A DNA stretch of 64,000 nucleotides from Ectobius pallidus (lineage: Eukaryota; Arthropoda; Insecta; Blattodea; Ectobiidae). The stretch lies in contig CAXKWD010000003.1 in NCBI GenBank assembly GCA_964059195.1, forward strand, positions 23,790,606 to 23,854,605. The letters run 5' to 3'. Position 1 is the stretch's first letter. Each line of letters begins with the position of its first letter. Made by a program: the position numbers and the translations under genes. The notes under the pieces are model-generated. The model was not told the DNA's origin and did not search any database. It worked only from the letters and a program-made list of their open reading frames with translations. Positions 11,680 through 23,699 of this stretch are shown here, piece after piece.

Positions 11680-12390
11680 TTTATTTCATCCAGTGTATCA
11701 ACTACATATTGATTTTGGACATGTCAAACTTAAATCTAATTACAGACTATGATCATGCCAGAATACAAGATTCATTAATTAATAGATATCATAGAACTAT
11801 TTACCCTAGGCCTATATCTAATTTAGAGTTCATCTATCCTGTAAAGTGCTTTTTCACAAAGGTAGCTCTTTAATTTTTGTGTAAATTTTTTCCCAGTGCA
11901 CTGTTTTAAAGTGTTTGGTAGTTTATTATAGAACTGTACCCCAATTACATATGGATCCCTGTTTGATGATTTTGTGTTGTATCTTTTTGTGTATAGGTTT
12001 ATGTTTGATCGAGTGTCATACTGGTGATGCACCACACCTTGTAGGGTATAACCTCAGGCCTTCTCAGTGTGAATATTTTCAGTTGACATTTCCGGGGGTT
12101 TAGCTGAATGCGCCATTTGGATAACCAGTATTAAGAATACATCTAACGTAGACTGCAGTTGCATAGCAGCTGTAAGTAGATATCACTGTGTCATCTGCAA
12201 ATAGGGCTGTATGCATAGAAGGCAGATCTGGTATGTCTGTAGTAAAAATACTAAAAAGATTAAGGAGATAAAATGCTTCCTGACTTCCTGTGGAACTCCA
12301 GCAAGAATAGGCCGCTTTCTAGATCTATAATTTCCAAAAGTTCCGTTCTTTAAATAACTGGCAATTTTGGCATGTAAATACATTGAAGAC
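11680..12390 (-). mobile_element. Decayed jockey-type non-LTR retrotransposon (RT palm and C-terminus)
   Basis: On the minus strand, SYLKNGTF then RPILAGVPQ (motif B region) appear near 12383-12290. A frameshift later, ALFADDTV, containing the catalytic Asp pair, is encoded around 12190. QLNPRKCQLKIFTLRRP follows near 12095, and the frame then jumps to HHQYDTRSNINLYTKR (12030-11985) and YNKLPNTLK. The order is right for an RT palm and a thumb/C-terminal region, but the sequence between them is missing, so there is an internal deletion plus frameshifts. Non-functional. Confidence 0.6.
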
Positions 12391-13374
12391 TACTTCATAC
12401 AGTAGGTAAACTTTCATCCTTAATGTCATTCTCTGTCGAATGTTTATGAGACATATAAGAAGGCTGCTACAATATGTTCATGCTGTTGAAATGTTAACTA
12501 CATACACACGTTGATTAATTTATTCAGTTATTCGATTTCGCGGTTATCCACTAAGCGTTAGAAGTTGGAGACTACCTTCGGGAGTGCCGAGGGAGCTCAT
12601 AGGTGGCAGTGTACGACGGTATAAGAAATTTGAGATACTATTATTTTTTATATAATCATTCCTCCGTGGAAAATGATTGCGAATTCATTTAAAATTTGAA
12701 GAAAATTATTTTCGATATTAATAAAAACCATAAATAGGAATTTAATTTTCTAAAAATATCTTTTCAACTTTAAATGCACCGGTTCCTCTTATGATTTTGA
12801 GCGCTGTTTTCATTGGAAGGCTCACAAAGTGGGTAATCGTTAGAATCATACTTCACAGGATCATTTCTGTAGTTTGTATTCTCATACTCAATACCAACTA
12901 TTGAGTTGTTTGCAACCACGTTGATGAGTTGGAGTAACTTTCCTTGAGCGTGAGGCAGGCTTTAATCTGATTCTTGAATCGGATTAAGCCATCGATGATC
13001 GTTCACTCGTTACTTTCGGGTAATGGGGATGGGAGAGTTACATTCTGAGTGGTTAGCAAGTAATTTTTAAATTATTTTATTCCTTTAGATTTTGGTACAG
13101 AAACGTCCCGGTAGTAGAGTTCTAAATATATGCCAATTATACATCCACGTAAAATAAAATTCACGCAGTGTTTATTTACACCCCAATACCAGTTACCTTT
13201 ATCTGGATTGTTTTGTTTAGCAAATATTACTTATGGGCGATTTGATAGTAATTTTATGATTAGTTTGTTTTTCATATTTGATAAAATTTGATTGATTCAC
13301 TATTAGGTCTTTGTTTAATAATTCAAATTTTATATACGTAATACTGAAATACACACTCTGCCCATTCAAAACTA
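12391..13374. other. No gene recognised
   Basis: No mobile-element end, tRNA-like element or protein similarity was recognised in this ~1 kb. Confidence 0.4.
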
Positions 13375-13905
13375 ATATTTATTTGTTGTATTAAGAATAT
13401 TACGGGCTAATGCCCAATTACAATATTCTCGCTTATATTAACACACCAGATTCTAATATTAAATATTTAAAGTGATATTCAAAATAATTAAACTAATACT
13501 TATAAAAAAACACACAGAAAAGAAAAACAGAAACACAAACAATATGACAGTTACACAAGGAACATAATATGATAAACAAACAATAATATAATAGTTTTGG
13601 AGGAAAATATATTATATCAGAAAGATTCAAATAAAGAAAATGACATTGAGCATATTATAATAATTATTATTTAAAAATTTTCACATATATTTTAAACCGG
13701 TTATTGTTAGTATTAAAAATATTTATATTGTCCATTTTGTGCAATTGTCGGAGTACATTATAAAGAGGAGAATTATTATGAGAGTCAGTGTTTGCTTTTG
13801 GGATGAAAAAAAGATTATTCAATTTATAAGCTCTATAATGTGGAACATAAAAATATATTTCTTTGAGAATATTAATATCATCTATTTCATTCATAAAATA
13901 ATATA
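13375..13905 (-). mobile_element. LINE 3' end: C-terminal RT tail plus 3' UTR
   Basis: The minus-strand frame (13894-13667) reads ILKEIYFYVPHYRAYKLNN, then FFIPKANTDSHNNSPLYNVLR. This matches the F.vP....R....f.iP.....n.SPl....R pattern at the C-terminus of CR1/jockey-type reverse transcriptases. The downstream UTR includes a short stem GGGCATTAGCCC near 13403-13414 and ends in an A-rich tail near 13375. 5'-truncated. Confidence 0.5.
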
Positions 13906-13909
13906 ACTA

Positions 13910-14600
13910 CAGTAGAACTTTTATCACCGGGTTAATTGGGACCGGACGCGATCAATATCCAAATACAGTGAAGTCTCGATAATTCGGACCTCAGTATGCT
14001 GGACTTTGGATAACTCGGACAGATTCTTAGCGATCCAGACCCAGATCTACAGCCATTCTACGGCCACTTCAGAACTGCAAGAGAAGTAATTATTCAAAAG
14101 CAACAGAAAAAATGTGTACACAGAAGAACATTTACAGTTTCTCTCGGTCTAAATCTTCTCAGAAAAATATGCTCACATTGCCACATCAATCATAATCTAA
14201 CAGTGTGTATTTCAGACTCTGACTAGAAATTTCAATATAGAATTGAAGTGTTATTCTTTTTTGTTCCAATTGTAAGTGTTAATATTATATTCTGCCTCAT
14301 ACGTTTTGTTATTGCAGCTTAAACACAAGTTTTCATTACTTAAATACCATTTCCTAATTTACTCTCCATAAGCCGGACATTTCATAACTCGGACAGACCC
14401 CCGCCCACTTTAGTCCGGTTTATCAAGAGTTCACTGTAATGGGGTACAACATGAAAAAGGCATTTTCTTAAAAAAAAATTCTAAACTATATAGCTCTGAA
14501 ATTAAATAAAGAGTCACACCTTGAACATATTGGCCAGAGTCAGTTGTATTGCTGACAAACTGTCGATTTTGTTGGCTAAAAGTTCAGCTTTTGGCAAATA
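13910..14600. mobile_element. pogo/Tigger-type element, interrupted by a second one
   Basis: The left end after TA (13908-13909) reads CAGTAGAACTTTTATCACCG, then GGGTTAATTGGGACCG. This resembles the Tigger terminal block and matches the copy at 54659 (CAGTAGAACTTCAATTATCC, GTTAATTGGGACCG). After the insert at 13966-14436 the same element continues, sharing CACACCTTGAACATAT and CAGAGTCAG with 54775-54806. No transposase is seen and the right end is not located. Confidence 0.6.
13966..14436. mobile_element. Tigger/pogo MITE nested in another Tigger
   Basis: The inverted ends are CAGTGAAGTCTCGATAATTC at 13966 and, in reverse, CAGTGAACTCTTGATAAACC at 14436. Both are flanked by TA (13964-13965, 14437-14438). 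This is the terminal signature of pogo/Tigger elements. At 471 bp it is non-autonomous. It interrupts the element at 13910-14600. Confidence 0.75.
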
Positions 14601-14650
14601 ATCGGCCGAGAAAGAGTACAAGTACGCTGCAGCACAGGTTATAATATTGT

Positions 14651-14938
14651 ACTAGCTTAAAATGCCCGGTGTCGCTCGGGTTTTGTATTTTGACATTCGA
14701 AATTAACTTATGAAGGACTTTCGCATTTTCAAACTCTAGGTCCTTAAATAGGTATGTAGAATTTGAAATGAGGAAGAACGGCTTATCACATTCTAACTAT
14801 TCCCGCAGAAAACGCTTGATGTAGCTTCTCATGCTCATAGAGGACGTAGAATTTTGCACCCATTGCTTCTACATACCAAGCCTGATTAGGGGTTCAAATA
14901 AGAAGAAACAGAATTTCCGGTAACATAAAATAATATTG
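14651..14938 (+). repeat. Interspersed repeat family F, copy 1
   Basis: It starts ACTAGCTTAAAATGCCCGG with GTGTCGCTCGGG and runs in parallel with 20449-20735, sharing ATGAAGGACTTTCG, AGAAAACGCTTGAT and AAGAAGAAACAGAA. Its right part is replaced by SINE B at about 14939. The class is unknown; the head resembles that of family E. Confidence 0.6.
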
Positions 14939-15150
14939 TCTGGTAGTAATATGGCCCTGGGATCGACTTCGCCTCTAACAGAAATTATTAGCCTACCAGA
15001 AGCAATCCTGGAAAAAGGCTCCCGGTAGGCTGACAACCTTATCTTCTTCATGTACTGAATGTTTAAAAAATCTGAGAGCATCAACCTCCTGGACCCCGAA
15101 GGGCCTTCACGGCCTGTGTAGAAACCATTTTACATTTTACCTTTCTGTTT
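14939..15150 (+). mobile_element. SINE B, 5'-truncated copy
   Basis: It lacks the tRNA-like head but shares GGCCCTGGGATCGACTTCGC, TCTAACAGAAAT, GGTAGGCTGACAA and CACGGCCTGT with the full copy at 19996-20297. It joins repeat family F directly at its left edge. Confidence 0.65.
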
Positions 15151-15398
15151 ATTATAATGGGACCGTCATTTATATGTTACATGTAATGAAAACGTTTTCA
15201 TCTGTCTGTTAGGAATCATGTGCTAAAACCGTATGTAGGCCCAACGTAAACGCCACGTCTTTAAAATCGGTCTGTAGATGGTCATGTAGGCTACTAAAAC
15301 AGCAAGCAAGAATGACAACAGTTAAAAAAATTATGTAAATAATTAATAAATATCACGTGATATACCCTGAGGTGAAACACGGGTTGTATTACTTATGT

Positions 15399-15399
15399 A

Positions 15400-15446
<47 letters not shown>
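15399..15446. repeat. (TAA)n microsatellite
   Basis: About 15 TAA units immediately next to the right terminus of the HINE-like element at 15447. Confidence 0.85.
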
Positions 15447-15448
<2 letters not shown>

Positions 15449-16630
15449 TCAGGTAAACTGATGTAACAAAGTGCCAGTATGTTTTTGTTTAATCAGTTAT
15501 GACTGCAATTATGATATGCAGAATATGTTTTTTTTTAAATTGATATCCAAGTTAAGCTCCAGATTTATTCATTAAGCAGGGCTTACGGAAGAAGAAAGGT
15601 CTACCATCTCGGCCACCTGGGTCATTTTAACGGTCTAGTTGGATAAGCGCATGTCAATTAATATGTTTTTTGTCATAGCTACCTGTATTTTAATTTCCAA
15701 GGCCTTATAAGATCACAGTAAAACAATAGGCTATGTTGTCAAGATAACTGATTTTCATTTTTTTTTATAAATTCTTTCGAATACGTATATCACCATAAAT
15801 AGGCACTAAATTGAGCATTACTCCGAAACAGGTCAACCGATTTTATCCATTATGAATAGACGTCTTCCCATGGACATTATAAATGTGTATACCAAGTTTC
15901 ATAAAAATCCGGTAAAGCGTATTTAAGCTACCGCGTCTTTAAAATATTCACTAAATTGGGATTTACTCCGGTACCGGTCTACCGATTTGGTCCAATATCA
16001 GTAAACGTCTTTCCACGTACATTATAAATGGGTATACAAAATTTCAGGAAAATCCAATAAAGCATATTTGAGTTATCGCGACTTCTTATATATTAACATA
16101 AAAACACTAAATTGGGCATTATTCCGGTACTGGCCAACCGATTTGGTCCAATATCAATAAACGTCTTCCCATGGACATTATAAATGCGTATACGAAGTTT
16201 CATAAATATCCGATAAAGCGTATTTGAGTTAGGCCTATTGTGCCTTTAAAGTAGACACTAAATTGGGTTTTACTCCGGTACCGGTCAACAGATTAGGTTC
16301 AAATTCAATAGGGTACTTCTCATGGACGTCATAAATGGGTATACCAAGTTTAATGGAAATCCGATACAGCGTATTTGAGTGATGGCGCCTTTCTATTAGA
16401 AAGGCGCCATAATCTATTAAAATAGGCACTAAATTGGGCATTACTCCGGTACCGGTGAACCGATTTGGTTCAATATCAATAGGGTTCTTCCCATGGACAT
16501 TATAAATGTGTTTTCCAAGTTTCATGAAAATCCGAAAAAGCGTATTTGAGTTATGGTGCGTACAGACACACGGACAGACATTTTTTCGTCCACCGCACAA
16601 TCTCATAAAGTACCATACTGGCACTTAATA
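15447..16630 (-). mobile_element. HINE-like element (putative non-autonomous Helentron), complete copy
   Basis: Read on the minus strand, the order is: left terminus TTATTAAGTGCCAGTATGG (16629-16611); a GTCC/GTCT-rich microsatellite; five diverged tandem units of ~135-165 bp, each with TCAAATACGCTTTATCGGAT-like and ACCGGTACCGGAGTAA-like blocks; a tRNA A-box-like TGGCCGAGATGG (about 15618); then the inverted CATACTGGCAC. The right end is a short hairpin ATCAG-TTTAC-CTGAT. Subterminal inverted repeats, central tandem repeats and a 3' hairpin are the layout described for HINEs/DINE-1. A 25-bp palindrome with GGCGCCTTTC arms lies inside one unit (about 16384-16408). No Rep/helicase is encoded. 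Confidence 0.65.
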
Positions 16631-17270
16631 ATTATAATAATAATAAGATTACATGTAGGCCTAATGAAAACGTTACATAGGGGGTCACCTATTAAAACAG
16701 TACAGATATCGTATTATATCTCTGCCGGTCTGTAACGTGACTATTTCCTGGTAGGAGAAGAGAGAGAGGCTCGATTCTACTAGCGTGCACAAAAACATTT
16801 CTTAAATTTACAACGGGCAGCAGATTTGAGCGGGACAAGCACTGGCTAGAAAGGGAACTGGATGTTTTTTGTATTGGAATACACGGACTACCTGCTCCCG
16901 CACAAGCACTTGTAACAAAATTCCAACGGTCGGCGAGAGGCACAGATATAAAACGACCGCTGTATATAACGTTACATTGGTTTCTGCGTTAGGGCCCAGA
17001 AATGGCGTGAAGAGATTCGGGCAGCAAGAAAAAGAGTTGCCAACCCTCGTCCACCAACTTTGACCACGGAGGAACGTGTCCATCTCCATCGGGAGTGCGC
17101 TAGATTTAGGTAGCATGCACAATACGTTACACGTACCCTGCGGCTGCGAAACCGATAAAATCCAACTTTTTTTTAAAGTTATGCCTTGCTTAAAACTTTT
17201 CCATTGACCAGAGAAAAGAATTAGAAGGGGGAAACTAGTGCCCACTTACTGTACAGATGCAGTCAACTAA

Positions 17271-17275
<5 letters not shown>
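16631..17275. other. Unassigned sequence with a short basic open frame
   Basis: The plus-strand frame around 17004-17114 reads KWREEIRAARKRVAN then TLTTEERVHLHRECAR before a stop. It is preceded by another frame with stops. It looks like a decayed coding piece, perhaps from a mobile element, but I cannot name a family. Confidence 0.25.

Positions 17276-17303
<28 letters not shown>
17276..17303. repeat. Poly(A) run
   Basis: About 28 consecutive A residues, 20 bp left of a hAT element. It could be the tail of a retroposed copy ending here, but no source sequence was recognised upstream. Confidence 0.8.
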
Positions 17304-17323
17304 TTACTGACGGACATCATAAG

Positions 17324-17953
17324 TAGACCTGGGAATTTAGGGCAAATGCCTATTTTGTTCCTTATGAAATAACATGAAAATTTTTAAATATGTGGACGTT
17401 TCATGATAAATCACTTACATTTATAGAGATTTATAGTGCCCTAAAATGCCTATTTTACTATTTTGGTGACTAAAATGCCTATTTTTTTCTTTTAAAATAA
17501 AATTTAACTTCTGTAATTTTTGAAATCTTATAATGGACATCCTTCAATGAAAAGCAGAACAGCAGAGGTGGTTTTTTTCACAGAAATGTGATTACTCTAA
17601 ACAATAGTCGCTAAAGGAATGCTGACTGACAGGGTGGGGGAGGATTAAGGGGAATGACTACTGTATCAAGTCACCAGTGAAAGAACATCTATTTAAGTGA
17701 ATATAGTTCGTGATGCCTAATTTTGCAGTTAATTCTGTTAAGAATAGCTATACCACGTTTCTTGCAGTAAAAAATACCATGTTACAGTTTAAGTTATATT
17801 GTAATATTTTAAAATCTATTTTCTATCTATTTACACATTTTCAAAGCATATTTTAAGTGCCTATTTTCTCTTTTAAAAGCCTATTTACTTCTTTTAAAAG
17901 CCCATTTTAGGTGCCTAAAATTAATTTTTTTAGAGCCTAAACTCCCAGGTCTA
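17324..17953. mobile_element. hAT-type MITE with perfect 8-bp target duplication
   Basis: The ends are TAGACCTGGGAATTTAGGGC and, in reverse, TAGACCTGGGAGTTTAGGCT. ATCATAAG flanks both sides (17316-17323 and 17954-17961). The inverted ends and 8-bp duplication identify hAT. The interior of 630 bp is A/T-rich, with repeated TGCCTATTTT strings and no transposase. Confidence 0.9.
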
Positions 17954-18729
17954 ATCATAAGAAAAGGAGTATGGCCAGCCAACAAAAGGACCTAATATCA
18001 AGATTTACAAAATAATATTGTACATTCGTAAATGCTGTTGATTTACAAAGTATCTAAGTAATAATAAAATGCAATAATATCACAAGATGCAAATAAAGCA
18101 TAGAAAGCAATAAATACACATCAATTTTTTTTAAACAATTCAAACTGGCAAGTAGTAAATATTATGTAAAAGGAAATGTAATGTAAGTCATCAGCACAAG
18201 TTAAAGGAAAACCAAAGCTTGTAATATTACCCAGTGTAATGGAACATGTGGAAAATTTAATAAAGAAAAAAAGAAAAGAAAGAAAAAAAAAACCAACAAC
18301 AACAAACAAACAAACAAACAAAAAAACACAAAGGGGGGGGGGGGGGCTTGTACACGTATATTTCTTGTAGGCTACTCTTGAAACAGGCAGTGCAAACAGG
18401 CCAACAGATGGACCACGTATCGACCGAGTGTTTGTTGTGGCGTTCAGTGACCCGGTCAGAAAGTGAAGTGATAATCGTATTTATGTGTTATCTCTTCCAT
18501 TCATGAAAACAGAGTGACCTACATATAACTAGTACACTGTTTCTTTTACTCCATAACGGAAGAATTTACTAATAGCCTACATTAGATTGAAAGAATATAG
18601 TAGGCCTATCATGTAAGTTATTCTCAAGGACCGTGAGGTACCACACGTAGACTAAATGTAAATGTGTATGAGTAATAAAACGAATATTAAAATATTACCA
18701 ATTTAGAATAGTAACAATAGTAAAAATAG

Positions 18730-18730
<1 letters not shown>

Positions 18731-18769
<39 letters not shown>

Positions 18770-18962
18770 GTATAATATAATACAATACATAGTATAATAT
18801 AATAAAATAGTAATATATATTACCATATATACTATAGTAGTAGTACTATACTGCTATATTAGTACTAATAGTACTATTATACTAGTATTAGTACTACTAT
18901 ACTAGTACTATAGTAGTACCATAGTAGTATAGTATATAGTATGATATATGGTAGTATATATG
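18731..18962. repeat. (TA)n followed by a TAGTA/TACTA low-complexity tract
   Basis: An (AT)n run (18731-18766) passes into ~190 bp dominated by TAGTA and its complement, including many short self-complementary strings such as TAGTACTA. It can fold into many alternative hairpins. Confidence 0.8.
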
Positions 18963-18967
18963 GTTAT

Positions 18968-19181
18968 CAGTAGTTTTCAAACATGCAGTTAACTCAGATA
19001 TTCACGTTTCCGCTGACTTTATTATTTACTACAAAGTAATTCCATTTGTGATTTTTTGTTCACAAAGCTCTACGTTCTTAAGGAACATTTAAATATATTT
19101 TAATAAAAAAATTAACATATATTTCAAACTGACTTTTCTGGCCTCGCACGCGACCCGCGGCCACCAGTTGAAAACCCCTTA
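18968..19181. mobile_element. Probable hAT remnant
   Basis: The left side reads CAGTAGTTTTCAA and the right side, reversed, reads TAAGGGGTTTTCAACTGG; GACCCGCGGCC lies inside the right end. The shared GTTTTCAA core and CAGT start recall CAGTGGTTTTCAA-type hAT ends. No target duplication was found, so this is weak. Confidence 0.35.
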
Positions 19182-19984
19182 GCTAGAAAAATGAGCCGTA
19201 GGCCTATGCCAAGAAAGAACAACACTATATTTGGTGAGTATGCCTCGGTTTTCCTGCGGCTGAATTCGATTGAAGGACATCGGAATTCGCGTTCAGATTC
19301 GCTATACGAAATGCCACGTTCTCAATCTAGAATCTCCATAGTAAAATATCAAAATCCTAATACGATGTTTGCCGGGATCTTCTCATGCACACTCGTGAAG
19401 CGGGTAGTATATACGGTTATCAGTAGGCGTTCCGATCTACACTGGAGCATCGAACGTTAACGGCTATGTCGTGGGAGATCTCACTCTATTGAACCCAGCT
19501 GTAATCTTAGATAAGACACTCTACTTTGGTCAAAGCTAAGGTGGGGTTGAGTTGTAAAGAAATAATGAAACATGGAATATTCATGCTTCACGCCGATTTT
19601 AGAGCAGTTTCGCATAAACCGGTACAGTAAAATGTAAGTGAAAATTAGGGAATATTCCTCTCATTCACATAGGCGTAAACTAGAGTTAGTTAGAAGCATT
19701 CATTAAGATTTATTTTTCAGATAGCCGATACATAAAAATAGATTGCCATGTCAATGTTGTATTTACAATATTTACAAATTAAGATACAAAGGATAATATA
19801 ATGATTATGCAAGTATACAGATAATTAGGTTTGAGTGATTAGATCTAAGAAGTCGTCACCGGTGTACCAGTAAACATAACACTAATCAATTTATTACAGG
19901 CAATATAACGAGAGGTCTGAATTTTATCGATAAATACACGAGTAACGGAGAAAATCCAGACCTCGAATTATATTTATCATCACT
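19182..19984. other. No gene recognised
   Basis: A short plus-strand frame from 19191 to a stop at 19458 has no recognisable family features. Nothing else was identified. Confidence 0.4.
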
Positions 19985-19995
19985 ATTTAGCAAAT

Positions 19996-20297
19996 GGGGT
20001 ACGCCGTATCGTAGTGGTTGAGGTGCTGCGCTACAAACCGGAAGGTCGCGGGTTCGATTCCCGATGAAGTCGTTGCAGTTCTTCTATTGGCCTAATCCTT
20101 CTCGTGGCACTACGGCCCTGGGGTCGACTCAGCCACTAACAGAAATGAGTACCAGGAGCATTCCTGGGGTAAAGGCGGTCGGTGCGTTAGGCTGACAATC
20201 ATACCACCTCCACGTTCCGAATGTCTAAAAATCTGGGAGCCTCAGGCTCGCGGAACCCTTGGGACTTCCATGGCCTGTACAGGGAACACTTTACTTT
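19996..20297 (+). mobile_element. SINE B, full-length tRNA-derived SINE
   Basis: The tRNA-like head has an A-box-like TAGTGGTTGAGG near 20012 and a B box GGTTCGATTCC at 20051-20061. The body shares GGCCCTGGGGTCGACTCAGC with fragments at 14939 and 62232. Flanking repeats ATTTAGC(A/G)AAT at 19985-19995 and 20298-20308 form an 11-bp target duplication with one mismatch. The 3' end is T-rich (TTTAC) and has no poly(A). Confidence 0.85.
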
Positions 20298-20448
20298 ATT
20301 TAGCGAATAAAGGGCGGAATCATTAACACCCTAATTACTTATATTCTTATCCGTCATGGTAGTTTGTTCATTTCCAGTGCACATGAACCTATCCTAATGA
20401 ATTAAATTGTTTCTGGTAGAAAATTACAGAGCACAGAACTTATACAAG

Positions 20449-21297
20449 ACCAGCTTAAAAGACCCGGCGTCGCCCGGGTTTTTTATTTTGTAATTGGAAA
20501 TGAACTTATGAAGGACTTTCGATTTTTAAATTCTAGGTCCATATATAGGTATTTATAATCTGAAATAGGAAGAACGACTTATTACACTAAAACTATTCCC
20601 TCAGAAAACGCTTGATATAGTTTTTTTATGGCTCATAGAGGATGTAGAATTCTGCATCGCATCGCTTGTACACAGCAAGCCTGGTAAGGGTTCAAATAAG
20701 AAGAAACAGAAATTCCTGTAACATAAAATTGTAATACCAAGGCGGAAAATTTGATTTCTCCCTCTCATGTTACCATAAAACTGTTTTGGGGATGAAATTA
20801 AACAGAAAGCAATATCACTTTCATACTTCTCTCTCCAAAAACCTGCGATATAATAATATACCATATTACCGTACCTTGTATTGTTTTCTCTATGTCCAGG
20901 GTAGAGAAAAGTTATGTGACTGCATTATTTTCGTGGATTACATTCTTTAATATTTATTTATAACATGAATTATAAATTGATACCTTCTCTTATTTGTCAA
21001 ACTTGCATTTTTTTTTTCCAAAGCCATCTGATACCATTAGCAACAATATGTTCTGTGATTTGGGTTTTATAATTCTGTGTAAAAAGGGATTAAGTATTCT
21101 CAACAAATTTAATTTTTGGCATTTAAAATAAAAATTTTGTAAATTCCTTTCTTAGTGAGCACCTACATTATGAAACGAAGGTACTGTCAAAATTCCAAGT
21201 CTCTACCTGTTATAGTTTAGGCTCTACGTTGATTCCTGTCAGTCAGTCAGTCAGTCAGTCAGGACAAAGCCTTTTATATATATAGAGATAGAGATTT
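20449..21297 (+). repeat. Interspersed repeat family F, copy 2
   Basis: It starts ACCAGCTTAAAAGACCCGG with GCGTCGCCCGGG and ends in a (CAGT)5 tract (about 21238-21262) followed by GCCTTTTATATATATAGAG. The C/G-rich head and tetranucleotide plus CCTTTTAT tail mirror repeat family E. This layout is widespread in arthropods; I cannot assign its transposition class. Confidence 0.55.
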
Positions 21298-21810
21298 ATT
21301 TTTAAACTCTTCCTGAAACTACAGACTGCCAGTTTGAGAAAGATTAACGAAATATCTTTCGTTATTAATACAACTAATAATACAAATTACTAACTTAAGA
21401 ATATATTAGTTACATGTTGTGATATGTTAAATTATTGCTCCTCTGAAGAATTGATAACCTTGCTATATAAATGGTTTTGTTATATATAGCAAGGGGTCCT
21501 CTTAATGCGAGAAGCGCTGGTTTTTTTAAAACTGGATAATATACAATACATTATTTTACTAATTGGACTATTTTTATTGACTTGGTGCCTTTGAATTCTA
21601 TCAAAAGATCTCTCACTCCATTATCATCAATTAACAAAAACAAAAATCTGGTTTGATAATTGACCACACAGTCCGCTATGAAACTGACAAAGATCAACCC
21701 ATAACAGTTCATAATGAAAAGAGACGATATATGAACCAACCATCGAATATTTAAAGAAACAAATACTGTGTGAAAAATGTAGAAGTCATGGGTTTAATGA
21801 CTAGTAGTAA
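21298..21810. other. No gene recognised
   Basis: A/T-rich sequence between repeat family F and SINE D; nothing identified. Confidence 0.4.
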
Positions 21811-21813
21811 GGT

Positions 21814-21819
<6 letters not shown>

Positions 21820-21868
<49 letters not shown>

Positions 21869-22255
21869 GAATCCTATGCCCCCATGTTGGGGCGAAGGGC
21901 CTCCAAGTGGAGGTTTCAGTTTACCTATGTGAATTTTGTTACGCTTATTTTCCTAGAGAGGGCAGAGGGACAGGTGGTAAGCCCAACGCCTCTCAACCCC
22001 CATCCGGAAACCAAGGTACGCCTATTACTTGGACGTGAAAGGGCCGAGAAATTTTGTCTAGAGGCTCTAATTTAGGCTTGGAGTTCTTTTACGTGCCGTA
22101 AATCTACGACACGGGCCCCCCAGCTTAAAGTCCCTCCCGGAGGACTCCGTGCCCAGGATTTTTACGTCTTGAAAAACCCATCGACTGCGGCCGGGTTTGA
22201 ACCCGCGACCTTCGGATCTAGAGGCGGGCTACCTCTAGACCACTGCAGCCGACAG
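21820..22255 (-). mobile_element. SINE D, tRNA-derived, (GA)n tail
   Basis: On the minus strand the head has an A-box region TGCAGTGGTCTAGAGGTAGC (22247-22228) and a B box GGGTTCAAACCCGG (22204-22191). The body runs left to a (GA)n tail seen as (TC)n at 21820-21868. Flanks GGTTACAAT (21811-21819) and GGGTACAAT (22256-22264) give a 9-bp duplication with one mismatch. Only one copy is in the window. Confidence 0.8.
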
Positions 22256-22515
22256 GGGTACAATAACCCAAGTTATTTTTATATTTTTTGTAAAATTTTC
22301 TCATAGCCAAAATATTTGCATCTTGAGGTGGCATTATTTTCACCAAAGTGATCCATACAAATATTGAGGAACCACTTATATAATGACACAAATTAAGCTG
22401 TAACTTATTTGTTTTACTTCAGGATTTACTTGTTTTTTGTACAGGAAAATAATTGTTCATGTATTTTTTGTCTTAAAAGGCAATCTGCGCTGGGCAGAAA
22501 GAATATTAAAATTTT

Positions 22516-22945
22516 TTTTTTGTTCGACCATTCTATAATGTGCTTATTACGTGTGACGTAACGTTATCATAATGACACTCATTTCGAAACTGTTTTTCAT
22601 TTTGACATCGGTGTGGTATCGATTATTGTCGAACACGGAACCATCTTGAGACTATGAGAGTAGGAGGTGAAAACTATATATCTAAAATAAAATCAATTCT
22701 GTTCGTATTCATTTTAATATCATACTAAAATGAAGTCAATTCGTGTTGTTAAAATCCGTTGATTTTAAGAAAGTAACGTAGCAAGGTAACTTCGATTTAA
22801 TCTACGCCATGACCTGCCATCTTTCGAAGAAGACAAGAACTACGAAAATCAGCTGACGCGAAGGGCATGGTGGTCTCGTTGCCGTTTGAGTGAATCTAAA
22901 GTCTCAAAATTTAAACATCAAGACTAATTATGGTCGAACAAAAAC
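22516..22945. mobile_element. Short DNA element with TTTTTGTTCGACCAT inverted ends
   Basis: The left end TTTTTTGTTCGACCATTC is matched by the right end, which reads TTTTTGTTCGACCATAAT in reverse. No coding capacity in ~430 bp. A partial copy at 47953-48183 shares TGACGTAAC, TATCNTAATGA and AAAATAAAATCAAT. Superfamily not assigned. Confidence 0.6.
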
Positions 22946-22963
22946 AGTCGTATGCACCTTACC

Positions 22964-22996
<33 letters not shown>
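22964..22996. repeat. (TA)n(CA)n compound microsatellite
   Basis: About eight TA units followed by about eight CA units. Confidence 0.9.
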
Positions 22997-23690
22997 TATC
23001 GAAAATCTACTTAGTATAATCTGTTTAACAAAGTGGTCATAAACTAGGAACAAATGGTAAAAATATTTAAAAGCCTGTTGCAGTGATACCTTAAATTAGT
23101 TAGTTGTTAAAGTAATGAACATACCACACGTTCAAATTCTCTTGCCGCTTGGACGATATCACTTCAGAACAATGTGAAATTAATCAATTATCACTGGAAG
23201 CTTATAACTGTCATCGGAGCTTATAACTGTCATTAATAGCCATGCCATTAAAACAAGTATTCAGTTATACAGTATATGTCCCACTAATTAATTATGGATT
23301 TAATTTTGTGTAATCATTTGGGATTCATCTGGAATTTATTAGATTTATACATCCAGCTAAATATTCTTCTCGTAGTACCATTGTAACTGTTGGATTTAAT
23401 TACGGGTAATTTATTGACATTATCTACGTCACCCAATAACCTATGTAGTGTCAAATAAGTACATTGATGGATTTGATAATTAACATTTTATTAATTCCAC
23501 ATTTATACACTGTATTCCGTAACCATTTAATCATTTCATTTACTTGTGGACAACTTCACCAATAGTGTTTTAAAAAACAATTCCACCTTTTCCCTCGAAT
23601 TTGGTTTTATAAAATTAGCTTTAGGCCTACACCTTTTTCATTCCTAAAATTTATAGTTGTCAATATTATAAAATCTTAACAATTTTTATT
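22997..23690. other. No gene recognised
   Basis: Contains a ~19-bp tandem duplication GGAGCTTATAACTGTCAT near 23198-23234; otherwise featureless. Confidence 0.4.
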
Positions 23691-23699
23691 CAATAGGAT

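Noticed and set aside
16692..17245. Coding gene from overlapping frames of 60-145 codons
   Set aside because: Frames on both strands overlap without conserved motifs; a short basic stretch near 17004 is suggestive but unassignable.
20003..20070. Functional tRNA gene
   Set aside because: The tRNA-like head continues into a SINE body with target duplications; the acceptor stem is not intact.
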